This document shows positions 27,504 to 38,196 of a stretch of DNA of 64,000 bases, piece after piece. Position 1 is the stretch's first letter, and the number at the start of each line of letters is the position of its first letter. The translations under genes were made by a program, and so were the position numbers. Source of the DNA: an uncultured Ruminococcus sp. (GTDB lineage Bacteria; Bacillota; Clostridia; Oscillospirales; Ruminococcaceae); NCBI GenBank assembly GCA_947176415.1, contig CAMWQJ010000002.1, forward strand, positions 26,339 through 90,338, written 5' to 3'. Below the pieces are notes generated by a model. The model searched no databases and was not told where the DNA came from. It worked only from the letters and a program-made list of their open reading frames with translations.

Positions 27504-29825
27504 TCATGTCTTTACATTGTACTTTCGTCCTGCCGTCGCATTGAATATTATAATTCCGTCCTCAATTCTTGAACTTACCGTTTCGCCGTCGCATACTATG
27601 CTGACAATGCAGTTTGCACGGAGACGGCATTCACCGTCAGAATCAGCCGTTATAACAGCAGACTCCAGCTTTCCGCTTTCCCAGTATATGTCAACGCCGT
27701 AACCGCCTTTTGCACGCAGACCGCATATATGTCCGTTTTTCCATTCATCAGGAAGTGCGGGGAGAAGATTTATTTCACCCTCGCAACTTTGCATTATTGC
27801 TTCCGTAATTGCCGAAACACCGCCGAAATTTCCGTCTATTCTGAAAGGCGGACAATTATTAAGCATATTCGGGCTTGTTGAATAGGCAAGAAGATTTTTT
27901 ATATTTTCGTAAACCATTCTGCCGTCATAGAGCCTTGCCCACATATTAGCAATCCAGGCACAGCTCCAGCCCGTGTGACCGCCACCGTGGATAAGTCTGC
28001 GTATAAGCGTTGCACGACCTGCGTCTGCCAGTTTAGGCGTTCTGTGCGGAGATATAAGACTTGCTGGGTGGAGTGCAAAAAGCTGTGATATATGCCTGTG
28101 ACCTATTTCCACCTCGTCATAGTCAACTGCCCACTCCTTAATCTGTCCGTACTTTCCTATTTCGACATCGGGAAGTTTTTCAAGAAGTTTCTTAAGTTTT
28201 CTGACAAAAACCTTGTCTTTGCCAAGAATCTCAGCCGATTTTATAACGTTCTGAAAAAGCACGGTTATTATCTGCGAATCCATGGAAGCACCCATGCAGA
28301 GACAGCCTTTCACACCGTCCGCCGTCAGATATGTATTTTCAGGAGAAACTGACGGACACGTCACAAGTTTTCCGTCCTCGTTTTCTATGAGATATTCAGC
28401 GAAAAACTCCGCCGATTCTTTCATTATGTGATATTTTTCTGCGAGAAAATCCCTGTCGAGTGTATATTCATAGTGTTCAAAAATGTGTAGAGAAAGCCAC
28501 GCACCGCCTGTAACCCATATAGTCGACGGAAGAAACATATCCTGTGGTGCGGTATCACCCCATATATCTGTATTGTGGTGACAGACAAAACCCTTGTTTA
28601 TGCCGTACATTTCCTTGGCGGTTGTGCGACCGTTCTTGCAGACACGTTCAAGCAAATCGAAAAGCGGTAAATGGCATTCGGAGAGATTACAGCTTTCGGC
28701 AATCCAGTAATTCATCTCCGTGCTTACATTCACGGAATAACGGCTTCCGAGTGAAGCCATCATATCTTCATTCCATATACCCTGAATATTCATGGGCTGT
28801 GTATTTTCACGGCTTGCGGAAATCATCAGATAGCGACCATAGTTGAAATACAGTTCAATAAGCCTGTTGTCGTGAATAAGCCTCTGACACTCCTTGTTGT
28901 CAAGTTCATTTCCCCTGAGCCTTGCAATTCTCTTGTCCGTCGTCAGCGACGATATATTGTCACTGCCCGAATTGTCCTCAAGCGAAAACTCAACACGCCT
29001 GAAAAGCTCCTTATAGTCGTTCGCATGGCGGTAATAGAGTTCGTCATATTCGCACTTTAAAGCCATTTCAACATCAACTTCCGCCGATTCCTGATAAAGT
29101 TTTGTATAAAAACTTGTCTTTACGGAAAACAAAATCATAACTTCGTCGGCATTTTTTACAGAAATTTTTCCGCCGAGAGTTCTTAATGTACCGCCGTGAG
29201 CCTTTGCACCGAGAACGCCGGCAAAAAATATGCCGTCCCTGCTACCCGTACCGCCTGTGTATAAAATCATGTTGTCCGCACATGGACGATTTTCGTCATA
29301 ATAATCTTCCCGACCGTCTATATAGCATGACAGCGAGACAGCCGAGGACTCCGAAGCCGAAATGCGTATAACCATTACGTCGTCAGGAGCAGAGACAAAA
29401 ATCTGCCTTGTGTACACAATGCCGTTTACGGAAAAAGAGACTTCCGCACAGGCATCGGAGATGTCAAGAATACGGCTGTATTCTCTTACCTTTCCTTTGT
29501 TTTCCATATCTATGTATAAATTTCCGAGGGGCATATACCTCCGCATATTCGGAGTCACGCCCTGCATTTTCTCAAAAGCCGTTTTTTCCGCCTGCGGAAT
29601 ATCCCCCGACTTTATAAGCCTCCTCACTTCCTCCAGACCCTCTCTGGCATCGGGATTTATGCGGTGTCTCAGTCCGCCAGACCAAACGGAATCTTCATTA
29701 AGGCTGATAACCTCGTCAAGCGGACGACCATAAATCATACCGCCCAGTCTGCCGTTGCCTACTGGCAGGGCTTCGTTGAAATTCTCCGCAGGTTTATCAT
29801 ATTTTAATATTGTCTCTGTTTCCAT
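27504..29825 (-). CDS. GH95-family alpha-L-fucosidase/galactosidase, no signal peptide
   Basis: NEALPVGNGRLGGMIYGRPLDEVISLNEDSVWSGG; QGIWNEDM...NVSTEMNYWIAESCNLSECHLPL; GHTGWSCAWIANMWARLYDG; RIDGNFGGVSAITEAIMQS. Confidence 0.95.
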   Translation of the reverse strand: METETILKYDKPAENFNEALPVGNGRLGGMIYGRPLDEVISLNEDSVWSGGLRHRINPDAREGLEEVRRLIKSGDIPQAEKTAFEKMQGVTPNMRRYMPLGNLYIDMENKGKVREYSRILDISDACAEVSFSVNGIVYTRQIFVSAPDDVMVIRISASESSAVSLSCYIDGREDYYDENRPCADNMILYTGGTGSRDGIFFAGVLGAKAHGGTLRTLGGKISVKNADEVMILFSVKTSFYTKLYQESAEVDVEMALKCEYDELYYRHANDYKELFRRVEFSLEDNSGSDNISSLTTDKRIARLRGNELDNKECQRLIHDNRLIELYFNYGRYLMISASRENTQPMNIQGIWNEDMMASLGSRYSVNVSTEMNYWIAESCNLSECHLPLFDLLERVCKNGRTTAKEMYGINKGFVCHHNTDIWGDTAPQDMFLPSTIWVTGGAWLSLHIFEHYEYTLDRDFLAEKYHIMKESAEFFAEYLIENEDGKLVTCPSVSPENTYLTADGVKGCLCMGASMDSQIITVLFQNVIKSAEILGKDKVFVRKLKKLLEKLPDVEIGKYGQIKEWAVDYDEVEIGHRHISQLFALHPASLISPHRTPKLADAGRATLIRRLIHGGGHTGWSCAWIANMWARLYDGRMVYENIKNLLAYSTSPNMLNNCPPFRIDGNFGGVSAITEAIMQSCEGEINLLPALPDEWKNGHICGLRAKGGYGVDIYWESGKLESAVITADSDGECRLRANCIVSIVCDGETVSSRIEDGIIIFNATAGRKYNVKT

Positions 29826-30135
29826 ATATTACTTGCTCCTGTTCAATGTTGTGGTTGTCTTTATTACATCTTTACATTATAACATACTTTTTCGGCATTT
29901 GCAAATTTACTTGTAACTTCGCTTTCAATTCTGAAAAAAATGATAAATAAAGGCTTTAAATATAACTCCCTTTTGGAGAAATGCACAATAATTTTTCTCA
30001 CAGGACGGGAAATGACGGAAAATGTCATAATCAATTTATTCTCTTATTTAAAAAATTCCAAAACTAATGACAACCGTTGAAAAATATGGTATAATAGTAT
30101 CGTATAACATAAAAACAGCGGAGTGTGAAGAACAT

Positions 30136-31572
30136 ATGAATAAATATAAAAAATTAGCCATGAATACGATAGTATTTGCAATAGGAAATTTCGGCTCAAA
30201 GATTCTTGTAATACTTCTTACAAGACTCTACACAAAAAATATAAGCCCTGCGGACAGCAGTACAAAAGAACTTCTCGAAATAACCGCAAATTTTCTTCTT
30301 CCGATTTTCACTTTTTCCATGACAGAAGCCATTATCAGATACGGACTTGACAGGAAATATAAAAAACACGAAGTATTTACGACAGCCACCGTCCTGAACT
30401 GTATGGGACTTCTGCTTATGTTCATTGTCGTACCGATACTTAAATTAATTCCGTTCCTCAGATTCATAGACAATTATACTATCATGTTGCTTGTATACGT
30501 CTGTACGTCCTCCCTGCGTTCTCTCTGCTCCCAGTTTGTCCGTGCCAAAGGCTATGTAGGACTATATTCATTCGACGGCATATTTGCCACATTCCTGCTC
30601 TTCGTCTTCAATATAATCTTCATATCAAAGCTCCAATGGGGCGTAAACGGCTTTATGATGTCCGTTATTGCGTCGGATTTCCTTTCCGCACTGTTTTTAT
30701 TCGTGATAGCAGGACTCAAAAACTACCTCAGCATAAAATATTACAATAAAAGACTTGCAACAAGCATGATGAGATTTGCTGTACCGCTTATCCCAACTGT
30801 TGTCATGTGGGTTATAACAGGATTTTCCGACAGACTTTTCATAAGATATATGCATAGTGACGTTGTACAGCTCGGCGAAGATTCGGCAGGAATTTACGGC
30901 TACGCCTCAAAAATCCCTAATCTTATTTCAATGGTTTCAACTATATTCTTTCAGGCGTGGAATATGTCCGCCATTATGGAGAACGACTCAAAAGACAGAA
31001 GCAATTTTTACGAAAAAGTCTATAACGCATACGAGGCAATACTTGTCATAGCCTCGGCATTTATGATAGCGGGTGTAAATATAATCTCGCCGTTTTTCAT
31101 AAGCACAAAGAATTTCAAGGAATACGGCGACGTTTATAAATATACTCCTGTTCTTGTTGTGGCGGTGCTTTTCATGTGCCTTGACCAGTTTTTAAGCAGT
31201 ATATATACAGCAACAAAACACACAAAAAACTCATTCTGGACGAGCTTTGTGGCAAGCATAACAAATATTATCCTTAACTATTTTCTGATTCCCGTCTGGG
31301 GCATTCAGGGAGCTTCTGTTGCAACGTTCCTCAGCTATTATGTATGTTTCTGGACAAGAATAATAGACGCAAGATATTATATTCCCTTTAAATTCAACGG
31401 ATTCCGTTCCGTCATAAATACAACCGCACTTCTCGTCATGTGCCGTCTGATGATTTCAAAGCCGAAACTCTATGGACTGTTTAATTTCATACTGCTTTTG
31501 TTTGTGGTAGTAAGTAACTATAATGCACTTATGCTTACCGCAAGAAAATTATTAAGGAAAAGAGGAAAATAA
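30136..31572 (+). CDS. Polysaccharide flippase / MOP-superfamily exporter (Wzx-like)
   Basis: Multi-TM; MNKYKKLAMNTIVFAIGNFGSKILVILLTRLYT. Track start 30067 overlaps a promoter-like TATAAT, so 30136 is preferred. Confidence 0.88.
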   Translation: MNKYKKLAMNTIVFAIGNFGSKILVILLTRLYTKNISPADSSTKELLEITANFLLPIFTFSMTEAIIRYGLDRKYKKHEVFTTATVLNCMGLLLMFIVVPILKLIPFLRFIDNYTIMLLVYVCTSSLRSLCSQFVRAKGYVGLYSFDGIFATFLLFVFNIIFISKLQWGVNGFMMSVIASDFLSALFLFVIAGLKNYLSIKYYNKRLATSMMRFAVPLIPTVVMWVITGFSDRLFIRYMHSDVVQLGEDSAGIYGYASKIPNLISMVSTIFFQAWNMSAIMENDSKDRSNFYEKVYNAYEAILVIASAFMIAGVNIISPFFISTKNFKEYGDVYKYTPVLVVAVLFMCLDQFLSSIYTATKHTKNSFWTSFVASITNIILNYFLIPVWGIQGASVATFLSYYVCFWTRIIDARYYIPFKFNGFRSVINTTALLVMCRLMISKPKLYGLFNFILLLFVVVSNYNALMLTARKLLRKRGK

Positions 31573-31574
31573 CT

Positions 31575-32282
31575 ATGCCAACACCACACAACAACGCCGA
31601 AAAAGGCGATATAGCCGAAACTGTCATAATGCCCGGAGACCCCTTGCGAGCAAAATTCATAGCTGAAAATTATCTTGATAATCCTGTATGCTATAATCAG
31701 GTAAGAGGAATGTACGGCTACACAGGCACATACAAGGGAAAGAGAATATCCGTGCAGGGTAGCGGAATGGGTATGCCCTCAATGGCTATATACTCGTGGG
31801 AACTCTTCAATATTTACGGTGTCAGAAACATTATCCGCACAGGCACGGCAGGAGCTATAGCCGACAACGTAAATCTGAGGGATATTATTATTGCGATGTC
31901 CGCAAGTACCAACTCCGCATACGCAAGCCAGTATAATCTAAATGGAACTTATGCCCCTACTGCCTCATGGTGTCTTGTCTCGGAGGCTGTAAAGGCAACC
32001 GAAAAAAACGGCTGTAAATACCATGTCGGGAATATCCTTTCAAGCGATACATTCTATGATGACTCGGAAAGCCTTTCATCATGGCAGAAAATGGGAGTTC
32101 TCGGAATAGAAATGGAAACAGCCTCACTATATATGAATGCCTCACGGAGCGGTAAAAATGCCCTTACAATACTCACCGTTTCGGACTGTCCGCTGAAAAA
32201 CCTTTCAACTTCTGCGGAGGAGAGACAGAACAGTTTTCGTGACATGATGGAAATTTCCCTTGAAACAGCCTTGAATATTTAA
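31575..32282 (+). CDS. deoD: Purine-nucleoside phosphorylase, DeoD type
   Basis: ETVIMPGDPLRAKFIAENYL; VQGSGMGMPSMAIYSWELF; IRTGTAGAI; LGIEMETASLYMNA. Confidence 0.96.
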   Translation: MPTPHNNAEKGDIAETVIMPGDPLRAKFIAENYLDNPVCYNQVRGMYGYTGTYKGKRISVQGSGMGMPSMAIYSWELFNIYGVRNIIRTGTAGAIADNVNLRDIIIAMSASTNSAYASQYNLNGTYAPTASWCLVSEAVKATEKNGCKYHVGNILSSDTFYDDSESLSSWQKMGVLGIEMETASLYMNASRSGKNALTILTVSDCPLKNLSTSAEERQNSFRDMMEISLETALNI

Positions 32283-32363
32283 GACTATTTTAAGCAATAC
32301 AATATATAATAATAAACGGATTAAGCAATCCCCCAATTCCCATACTATATATATTTTTTCTTA

Positions 32364-32394
32364 CTGCCGTATATTTTTTGTACGGCTGTTTTTT
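32364..32394 (+). terminator. Rho-independent terminator after deoD
   Basis: GCCGTA...GTACGGCTGTTTTTTT. Confidence 0.75.
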
Positions 32395-32477
32395 TAGTGT
32401 ATAATTTATACTTGACATTTAGTGCAATATGGATTAAAATATAATAGATGAATCAAAAAAGAAAAGAGGTATAAAAA

Positions 32478-33884
32478 ATGCTTAAAAACAGCGAAAAAGT
32501 TATGGACAGAATCGTCGACCTCTGCAAATCAAAGGGCTATGTATACCCTGGCTCAGAGATTTACGGCGGACTTGCGAATACATGGGACTATGGTCCTCTG
32601 GGTGTCGAACTCAAGAACAACATCAAGAAAGCATGGCTCAAGAAGTTTGTACAGGAAAACAAATATAATGTAGGACTTGACAGTGCTATCCTTATGAATC
32701 CGCAGACATGGGTTGCTTCGGGACATATAGGCGGATTTTCCGACCCTCTCATGGATTGCAAGGAGTGCCATACACGCCACCGTGCTGACAATCTTATTGA
32801 AGACTTTGACGGTACTAACGTTGCAGGCTGGACAAACGAGCAGATGTCCGACTACATAAAGGAGCATGAAATTCCATGTCCCGACTGTGGAAAGCACAAC
32901 TTCACCGATATAAGACAGTTTAATCTCATGTTCAAGACTTTTCAGGGAGTAACGGAAGACAGCAAGTCAGAACTTTATCTCCGTCCCGAAACGGCACAGG
33001 GTATATTTGTAAACTTCGCAAACATTCAGAGAACGACGAGAAAAAAAGTACCTTTCGGCGTTGCACAGGTAGGAAAGTCTTTCAGAAACGAAATAACCCC
33101 CGGTAATTTCATTTTCCGTGTACGAGAGTTTGAGCAGATGGAACTTGAATTTTTCTGCAAACCCGGTACAGACCTCGAATGGTTCAGCTACTGGAGAAGC
33201 TATTGTAAGGATTTTCTCCTTAGTCTCGGACTCAAAGAAGAGAATATCCGTCTGAGAGACCACTCGCCCGAAGAACTTTGTTTCTACTCAAAAGCCACAA
33301 CAGACTTTGAATATCTCTTCCCGTTCGGCTGGGGCGAACTCTGGGGCGTTGCCGACAGAACGGATTACGACCTTACACAGCACATAAAGACAAGCGGAAA
33401 GTCCCTTGAATATTTCGACCCCGAAACGAATGAAAAATATATCCCCTATGTCATTGAGCCGTCTCTCGGCGTTGAACGCCTTTTCCTCTCAATTGTAACC
33501 GAGGCTTACGACGAGGAGGAACTTGTAACCGTCGACAAGAACGGCAAGGAAAAGAAAGAAGTCCGCACAGTAATGCACCTTCACCCCGCACTTGCCCCTT
33601 TTAAATGTGCAGTTCTTCCGCTCGTAAAGAAACTTACTCCGAAAGCAGAGGAAGTATTTGAAATGCTCTCAAAGAAGTTCATGTGCGAATTTGACGAGAC
33701 GGGTACTATTGGCAAAAGGTATCGCCGTCAGGACGAAATCGGCACACCTTTCTGCATAACATATGATTTCGACACCCTCGAAAAAGACAACTGCGTTACA
33801 GTCAGAGACCGTGACACAATGGAGCAGGAGCGTGTAAACATCAACGACCTTGTGAAATATCTTGAAAATAAAATTGCATTCTGA
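32478..33884 (+). CDS. glyS: Glycyl-tRNA synthetase (homodimeric class II)
   Basis: [94 protein letters not shown]. Promoter TTGACA-N17-TAAAAT upstream; no T-box seen. Confidence 0.97.
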   Translation: MLKNSEKVMDRIVDLCKSKGYVYPGSEIYGGLANTWDYGPLGVELKNNIKKAWLKKFVQENKYNVGLDSAILMNPQTWVASGHIGGFSDPLMDCKECHTRHRADNLIEDFDGTNVAGWTNEQMSDYIKEHEIPCPDCGKHNFTDIRQFNLMFKTFQGVTEDSKSELYLRPETAQGIFVNFANIQRTTRKKVPFGVAQVGKSFRNEITPGNFIFRVREFEQMELEFFCKPGTDLEWFSYWRSYCKDFLLSLGLKEENIRLRDHSPEELCFYSKATTDFEYLFPFGWGELWGVADRTDYDLTQHIKTSGKSLEYFDPETNEKYIPYVIEPSLGVERLFLSIVTEAYDEEELVTVDKNGKEKKEVRTVMHLHPALAPFKCAVLPLVKKLTPKAEEVFEMLSKKFMCEFDETGTIGKRYRRQDEIGTPFCITYDFDTLEKDNCVTVRDRDTMEQERVNINDLVKYLENKIAF

Positions 33885-33891
33885 ATATATT

Positions 33892-33920
33892 AAGGGGGAC
33901 GGTTTTTTTCCGTCCCTTTT
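33892..33920 (+). terminator. Rho-independent terminator after glyS
   Basis: AAGGGGGACGG-T7-CCGTCCCTTTT. Confidence 0.75.
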
Positions 33921-34024
33921 GATATGGAAACTTTTTTTTGAAAATCAGAATTTTCCGCTTTATTTTTTCGGAGAAATATAGTATAATAGTAGATAAGAGA
34001 AATTGAGAAACGGAGAATAATTAA

Positions 34025-36955
34025 ATGAACAAAAAACTCTCTCTTGGAATAGACGTAGGTTCTACAACGGTAAAGACCGTTATAACGGACGGCGACGGAA
34101 ATATACTCTACACAAAATATCAGAGACATTTTTCAAAGGTAAAAGAAACCGTCACTGACCAGTTGAAAATTATACGTTCAGACTATCCCGACGAAAGATT
34201 TACAGTATGTATGACAGGCTCGGCAGGTCTCGGACTTGCGGACTCCGCAGGTATACCGTTTATACAGGAAGTGCATTCTGCATTTCTTGCCGTCCGAAAA
34301 AAATACCCCGATGCCGACGCAGTAATTGAACTTGGCGGAGAAGATGCAAAAATAATCTTCCTCACGGGCGGAGTTGAGCAGAGAATGAACGGCTCTTGTG
34401 CAGGCGGTACAGGTGCATTTATAGACCAGATGGCTACACTCCTCGGCATAACGGCGGACGAACTTGACGAATTATCCCAGCACGCAAAGAAAATATATCC
34501 GATTGCCTCACGGTGCGGAGTTTTCGCAAAATCCGACATACAACCGCTTTTAAATCAGGGTGCAGGACGGGAAGATATTTCCGCAAGTATATTTCAGGCG
34601 GTTGTCGACCAGACAGTCTCAGGGCTTGCACAGGGACGTACAATAGAGGGAAAAATTCTTTTCCTCGGCGGACCGCTTTTCTTTCTGAAAGGTCTTAAAA
34701 AAGCGTTTGTCCGTACACTCGGACTTGATTCTGAAAATGCGATATTTCCCGAAGAAGCCCCCGTATTTGTTGCATACGGCTGTTCGCTGTGTGCCTCGTC
34801 ACAGGAAGATACTTTCACGACAGCGGAATTGATAGAAAAAATCAGCACCGCAAGAGCTTTTGACAACATTGTTACAAGTGAACCGCTGTTTGCCTCACAG
34901 GCGGAATATGACGACTTCATAGACCGTCACCGCAAGCACGATTTAGGCTATGCGGATATACATAAATATAAAGGTAACGCCTACCTCGGTATAGACGCAG
35001 GGTCTACAACTACCAAACTCGTTCTCATCACGGAGGACGGAAAAATCCTCTATCATCACTATTCTTCAAACCTCGGACAGCCTCTTGACAAAGTAGCCAC
35101 ACAGGTTAAAAGAATCTATGAAGAAATGAATCCCGATATAACAATCAGAGGTTCAGCGGTCACAGGTTACGGCGAAGACCTTATAAAAGCAGGACTTTCC
35201 ATAGATTTCGGCATTGTTGAGACTTCTGCCCATTTCAAGTCCGCACAATATTTTTGTCCCGATGTTGACTTTATCATAGATATAGGCGGACAGGATATAA
35301 AGTGTTTCAAAATCAAGAACAGTGCCATAGACGGCATAATGTTAAATGAAGCCTGCTCATCGGGTTGCGGTTCATTCATTCAGACATTTGCCATGGCACT
35401 CGGTTATGAAATTTCCGAATTTTCTCGACTGGGACTTTTTGCGGAACATCCTGTTGACTTAGGCTCAAGATGTACGGTCTTTATGAACAGTTCCGTAAAA
35501 CAGGCACAAAAAGACGGTGCGACGGTTGAGGACATTTCCGCAGGACTTTCAATGTCAATAATCAAGAATGCGATTTATAAAGTAATCCGTGCAAACTCCC
35601 CCGACGAACTCGGAAAGAATATAGTAGTACAGGGCGGTACTTTTCTGAATGACGCTGTACTGCGGTCTTTTGAAAAGGAAATGGGCAGAAATGTAATACG
35701 CCCCGCTATTTCGGGACTTATGGGTGCATTTGGCTGTGCATTGTACGCAAGGGAAAAAGCAACAGGCGAGAAATCCGCCCTCATATCAGAAGACGAACTT
35801 TCCGCCTTTGCGTATACTTCACGCTCCGCACAGTGCAAAGGCTGTACCGCACATTGTCAGCTTAATATAATAAACTTCGGCAAGGGACGGAGATTTATTT
35901 CAGGCAACCGCTGTGAAAAAGGCGGAGGAGTTGCGGTAAAGAACAGAATCCCGAATCTTTACGAATATAAATATAACAGCATAGTAAATACAGTAAAATT
36001 CCACCAACCTAAAAGACCCGTCGGCACGGTAGGATTCCCTCTTTCCCTTAGCTTCTATGAACAGTTGCCTTTCTGGCATATGCTTTTTTCTGAACTCGGT
36101 TTCCGCACGGTAGTATCGGACGAAAGCTCACGTAAAATGTACTACCTCGGACAGCACACAATCCCGTCCGATACGGTGTGCTATCCTGCAAAACTCGCAC
36201 ACGGACACATTGAAAATCTGCTTGACAAGGGCGTAGACTTTATCTTTTATCCCTGCATGAGTTATAATATTGACGAAGGACACAGCGACAATCACTTTAA
36301 CTGCCCTGTTGTAGCCTATTATCCGGAATTGCTTCTTGCGAATAATCCACGACTTAACGAAAAAAATTTCATTCACCCGTATATAGACCTTAATATCAGG
36401 AAAAACGTTGTAAAAACGCTTACAAAGTACCTGAGAGGATATAACCTGAGGTGCAGGATTCCCGAGGCGGTCGAAAAGGCATATAAAGCAATGGAACGAT
36501 ACAAGGCTGATATTTCACGCAATGCGGAAGAAATAATCCGTCAGGCACGAGCCGAAAAGCGAAAAATAATCGTGCTTGCGGGCAGACCGTATCATATAGA
36601 CAAGGAAATAAATCACGGCATACACAAACTGATTACAAGTCTCGGAATGGCAGTTATTACGGAAGACAGTATTTCCGCACTTGTCGAAACTCCGCAACTG
36701 AACGTACTTAACCAGTGGACTTATCATTCAAGAATCTACCGTTCGGCACAGTACGTCACAACACAGCCTGATATGCAACTTGTACAGCTTGTTTCATTCG
36801 GCTGTGGAATAGATGCCGTAACGTGCGACGAGGTAAGGCATATCCTCGAAAGCCATGGAAAACTTTATACACAGCTGAAAATAGACGAAATAAACAATCT
36901 CGGAGCGGTAAAGATAAGACTGAGAAGTCTTCTCACCGCCATGGAACAGAAATGA
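34025..36955 (+). CDS. 2-hydroxyacyl-CoA dehydratase activase (two BadF/BcrA-type ATPase domains plus DUF2229-like domain)
   Basis: LGIDVGSTTVKTVI and second LGIDAGSTTTKLVLI; NGSCAGGTGAFIDQMA and NEACSSGCGSFIQTFA; C-terminal cysteine-containing region. Confidence 0.93.
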   Translation: MNKKLSLGIDVGSTTVKTVITDGDGNILYTKYQRHFSKVKETVTDQLKIIRSDYPDERFTVCMTGSAGLGLADSAGIPFIQEVHSAFLAVRKKYPDADAVIELGGEDAKIIFLTGGVEQRMNGSCAGGTGAFIDQMATLLGITADELDELSQHAKKIYPIASRCGVFAKSDIQPLLNQGAGREDISASIFQAVVDQTVSGLAQGRTIEGKILFLGGPLFFLKGLKKAFVRTLGLDSENAIFPEEAPVFVAYGCSLCASSQEDTFTTAELIEKISTARAFDNIVTSEPLFASQAEYDDFIDRHRKHDLGYADIHKYKGNAYLGIDAGSTTTKLVLITEDGKILYHHYSSNLGQPLDKVATQVKRIYEEMNPDITIRGSAVTGYGEDLIKAGLSIDFGIVETSAHFKSAQYFCPDVDFIIDIGGQDIKCFKIKNSAIDGIMLNEACSSGCGSFIQTFAMALGYEISEFSRLGLFAEHPVDLGSRCTVFMNSSVKQAQKDGATVEDISAGLSMSIIKNAIYKVIRANSPDELGKNIVVQGGTFLNDAVLRSFEKEMGRNVIRPAISGLMGAFGCALYAREKATGEKSALISEDELSAFAYTSRSAQCKGCTAHCQLNIINFGKGRRFISGNRCEKGGGVAVKNRIPNLYEYKYNSIVNTVKFHQPKRPVGTVGFPLSLSFYEQLPFWHMLFSELGFRTVVSDESSRKMYYLGQHTIPSDTVCYPAKLAHGHIENLLDKGVDFIFYPCMSYNIDEGHSDNHFNCPVVAYYPELLLANNPRLNEKNFIHPYIDLNIRKNVVKTLTKYLRGYNLRCRIPEAVEKAYKAMERYKADISRNAEEIIRQARAEKRKIIVLAGRPYHIDKEINHGIHKLITSLGMAVITEDSISALVETPQLNVLNQWTYHSRIYRSAQYVTTQPDMQLVQLVSFGCGIDAVTCDEVRHILESHGKLYTQLKIDEINNLGAVKIRLRSLLTAMEQK

Positions 36956-36965
36956 GGTATAAATT

Positions 36966-38195
36966 ATGTCAGAATACGCAAAATTTACAGAAGACATGAT
37001 AAAAACCCACACAATACTTGTCCCCGATATGTTGCCGATACATTTTAAACTTATCATAAGCATTTTCGAGGCAGAGGGCTATAAAATGGAACTTCTCCGC
37101 AACGATTCACGTGCAGTCGTTGACGAGGGACTGAAAAACGTCCATAATGATTCCTGTTATCCTGCACTGCTCGTTATAGGACAGTTCATGGACGCACTTA
37201 AAAGCGGTAAATACGACCTTGACAGGACAGCACTTTTAATAACGCAGACAGGCGGAGGTTGCCGTGCCTCGAACTACATACACCTTCTGAGAAAAGCCGT
37301 TGACAGAAATTTTCCGCAGATACCCGTTGTTTCACTCAATTTCAGCGGACTTGAAAAGGATAGTGCATTCAGGATAACAATGCCGATGTTTCTTAAATTG
37401 ATATACGCCGTGATGTACGGTGACTTGCTGATGACGTGCTATAATAAGTGCCGTGCATACGAGACAAACAAGGGACAGTCTGAAAAACTGCTTGAAAAAT
37501 GGGAAAGACGCATAGGGAATATGTTTATAAAGAAGAGCAGATTTTTCCTTAAACTCGAAAAGATAGCGACGGATATCCTGAACGACTTCGGAGCGATTCC
37601 CATGTCAGATGAGAAAAAAATCCGAGTGGGCATAGTCGGCGAAATATATGTAAAGTATTCACCGCTTGCAAATAATCATCTGGAAGATTTTCTCATATCG
37701 GAGGGTTGCGAACCTGTAGTTCCCGGACTGCTCGAATTTATAATGTATACAGCTTCTGCCAGCTTCAACAATGCCAAAATTTACGACAATGCCAATTCAC
37801 GCTCAAGAATTTTCAGACTCGGATATGAAATCATATACAGACAGCAGAAAAAGCTGATTAAGATAATGGAAAAACAAGGCATTTTCGAGCCTTTCCACGA
37901 CTTTGAACACCTCCGCAGTCTTGCGGATAAATATATAAGTCAGGGCGTTGTAATGGGCGAGGGGTGGCTGATTCCTGCCGAAATGGCGTCGCTTGTGCAA
38001 TCGGGAACAGAAAATATAATCTGTACCCAGCCTTTCGGCTGTCTGCCGAATCACATAGTTGCAAAAGGAATGTCAAGAGCGATAAAGGAGGACAATCCAA
38101 ATGCAAATATAGTTGCCATAGACTACGACCCAGGAGCAACACGTGTAAATCAGGAAAACAGGATAAAACTAATGCTCGCAAACGCACGCAGGTAA
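36966..38195 (+). CDS. 2-hydroxyacyl-CoA dehydratase-like protein
   Basis: NDSCYPALLVIGQFMDALKSGKYDLDRTALLITQTGGGCRASNY; ENIICTQPFGCLPNHIVAKGM; starts 11 bp after the activase. Confidence 0.9.
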   Translation: MSEYAKFTEDMIKTHTILVPDMLPIHFKLIISIFEAEGYKMELLRNDSRAVVDEGLKNVHNDSCYPALLVIGQFMDALKSGKYDLDRTALLITQTGGGCRASNYIHLLRKAVDRNFPQIPVVSLNFSGLEKDSAFRITMPMFLKLIYAVMYGDLLMTCYNKCRAYETNKGQSEKLLEKWERRIGNMFIKKSRFFLKLEKIATDILNDFGAIPMSDEKKIRVGIVGEIYVKYSPLANNHLEDFLISEGCEPVVPGLLEFIMYTASASFNNAKIYDNANSRSRIFRLGYEIIYRQQKKLIKIMEKQGIFEPFHDFEHLRSLADKYISQGVVMGEGWLIPAEMASLVQSGTENIICTQPFGCLPNHIVAKGMSRAIKEDNPNANIVAIDYDPGATRVNQENRIKLMLANARR

Positions 38196-38196
38196 A

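Noticed and set aside
32283-32477. Possible T-box upstream of glyS
   Set aside because: No AGGGTGG-type motif; a terminator for deoD and a plain TTGACA-N17-TAAAAT promoter explain the region.
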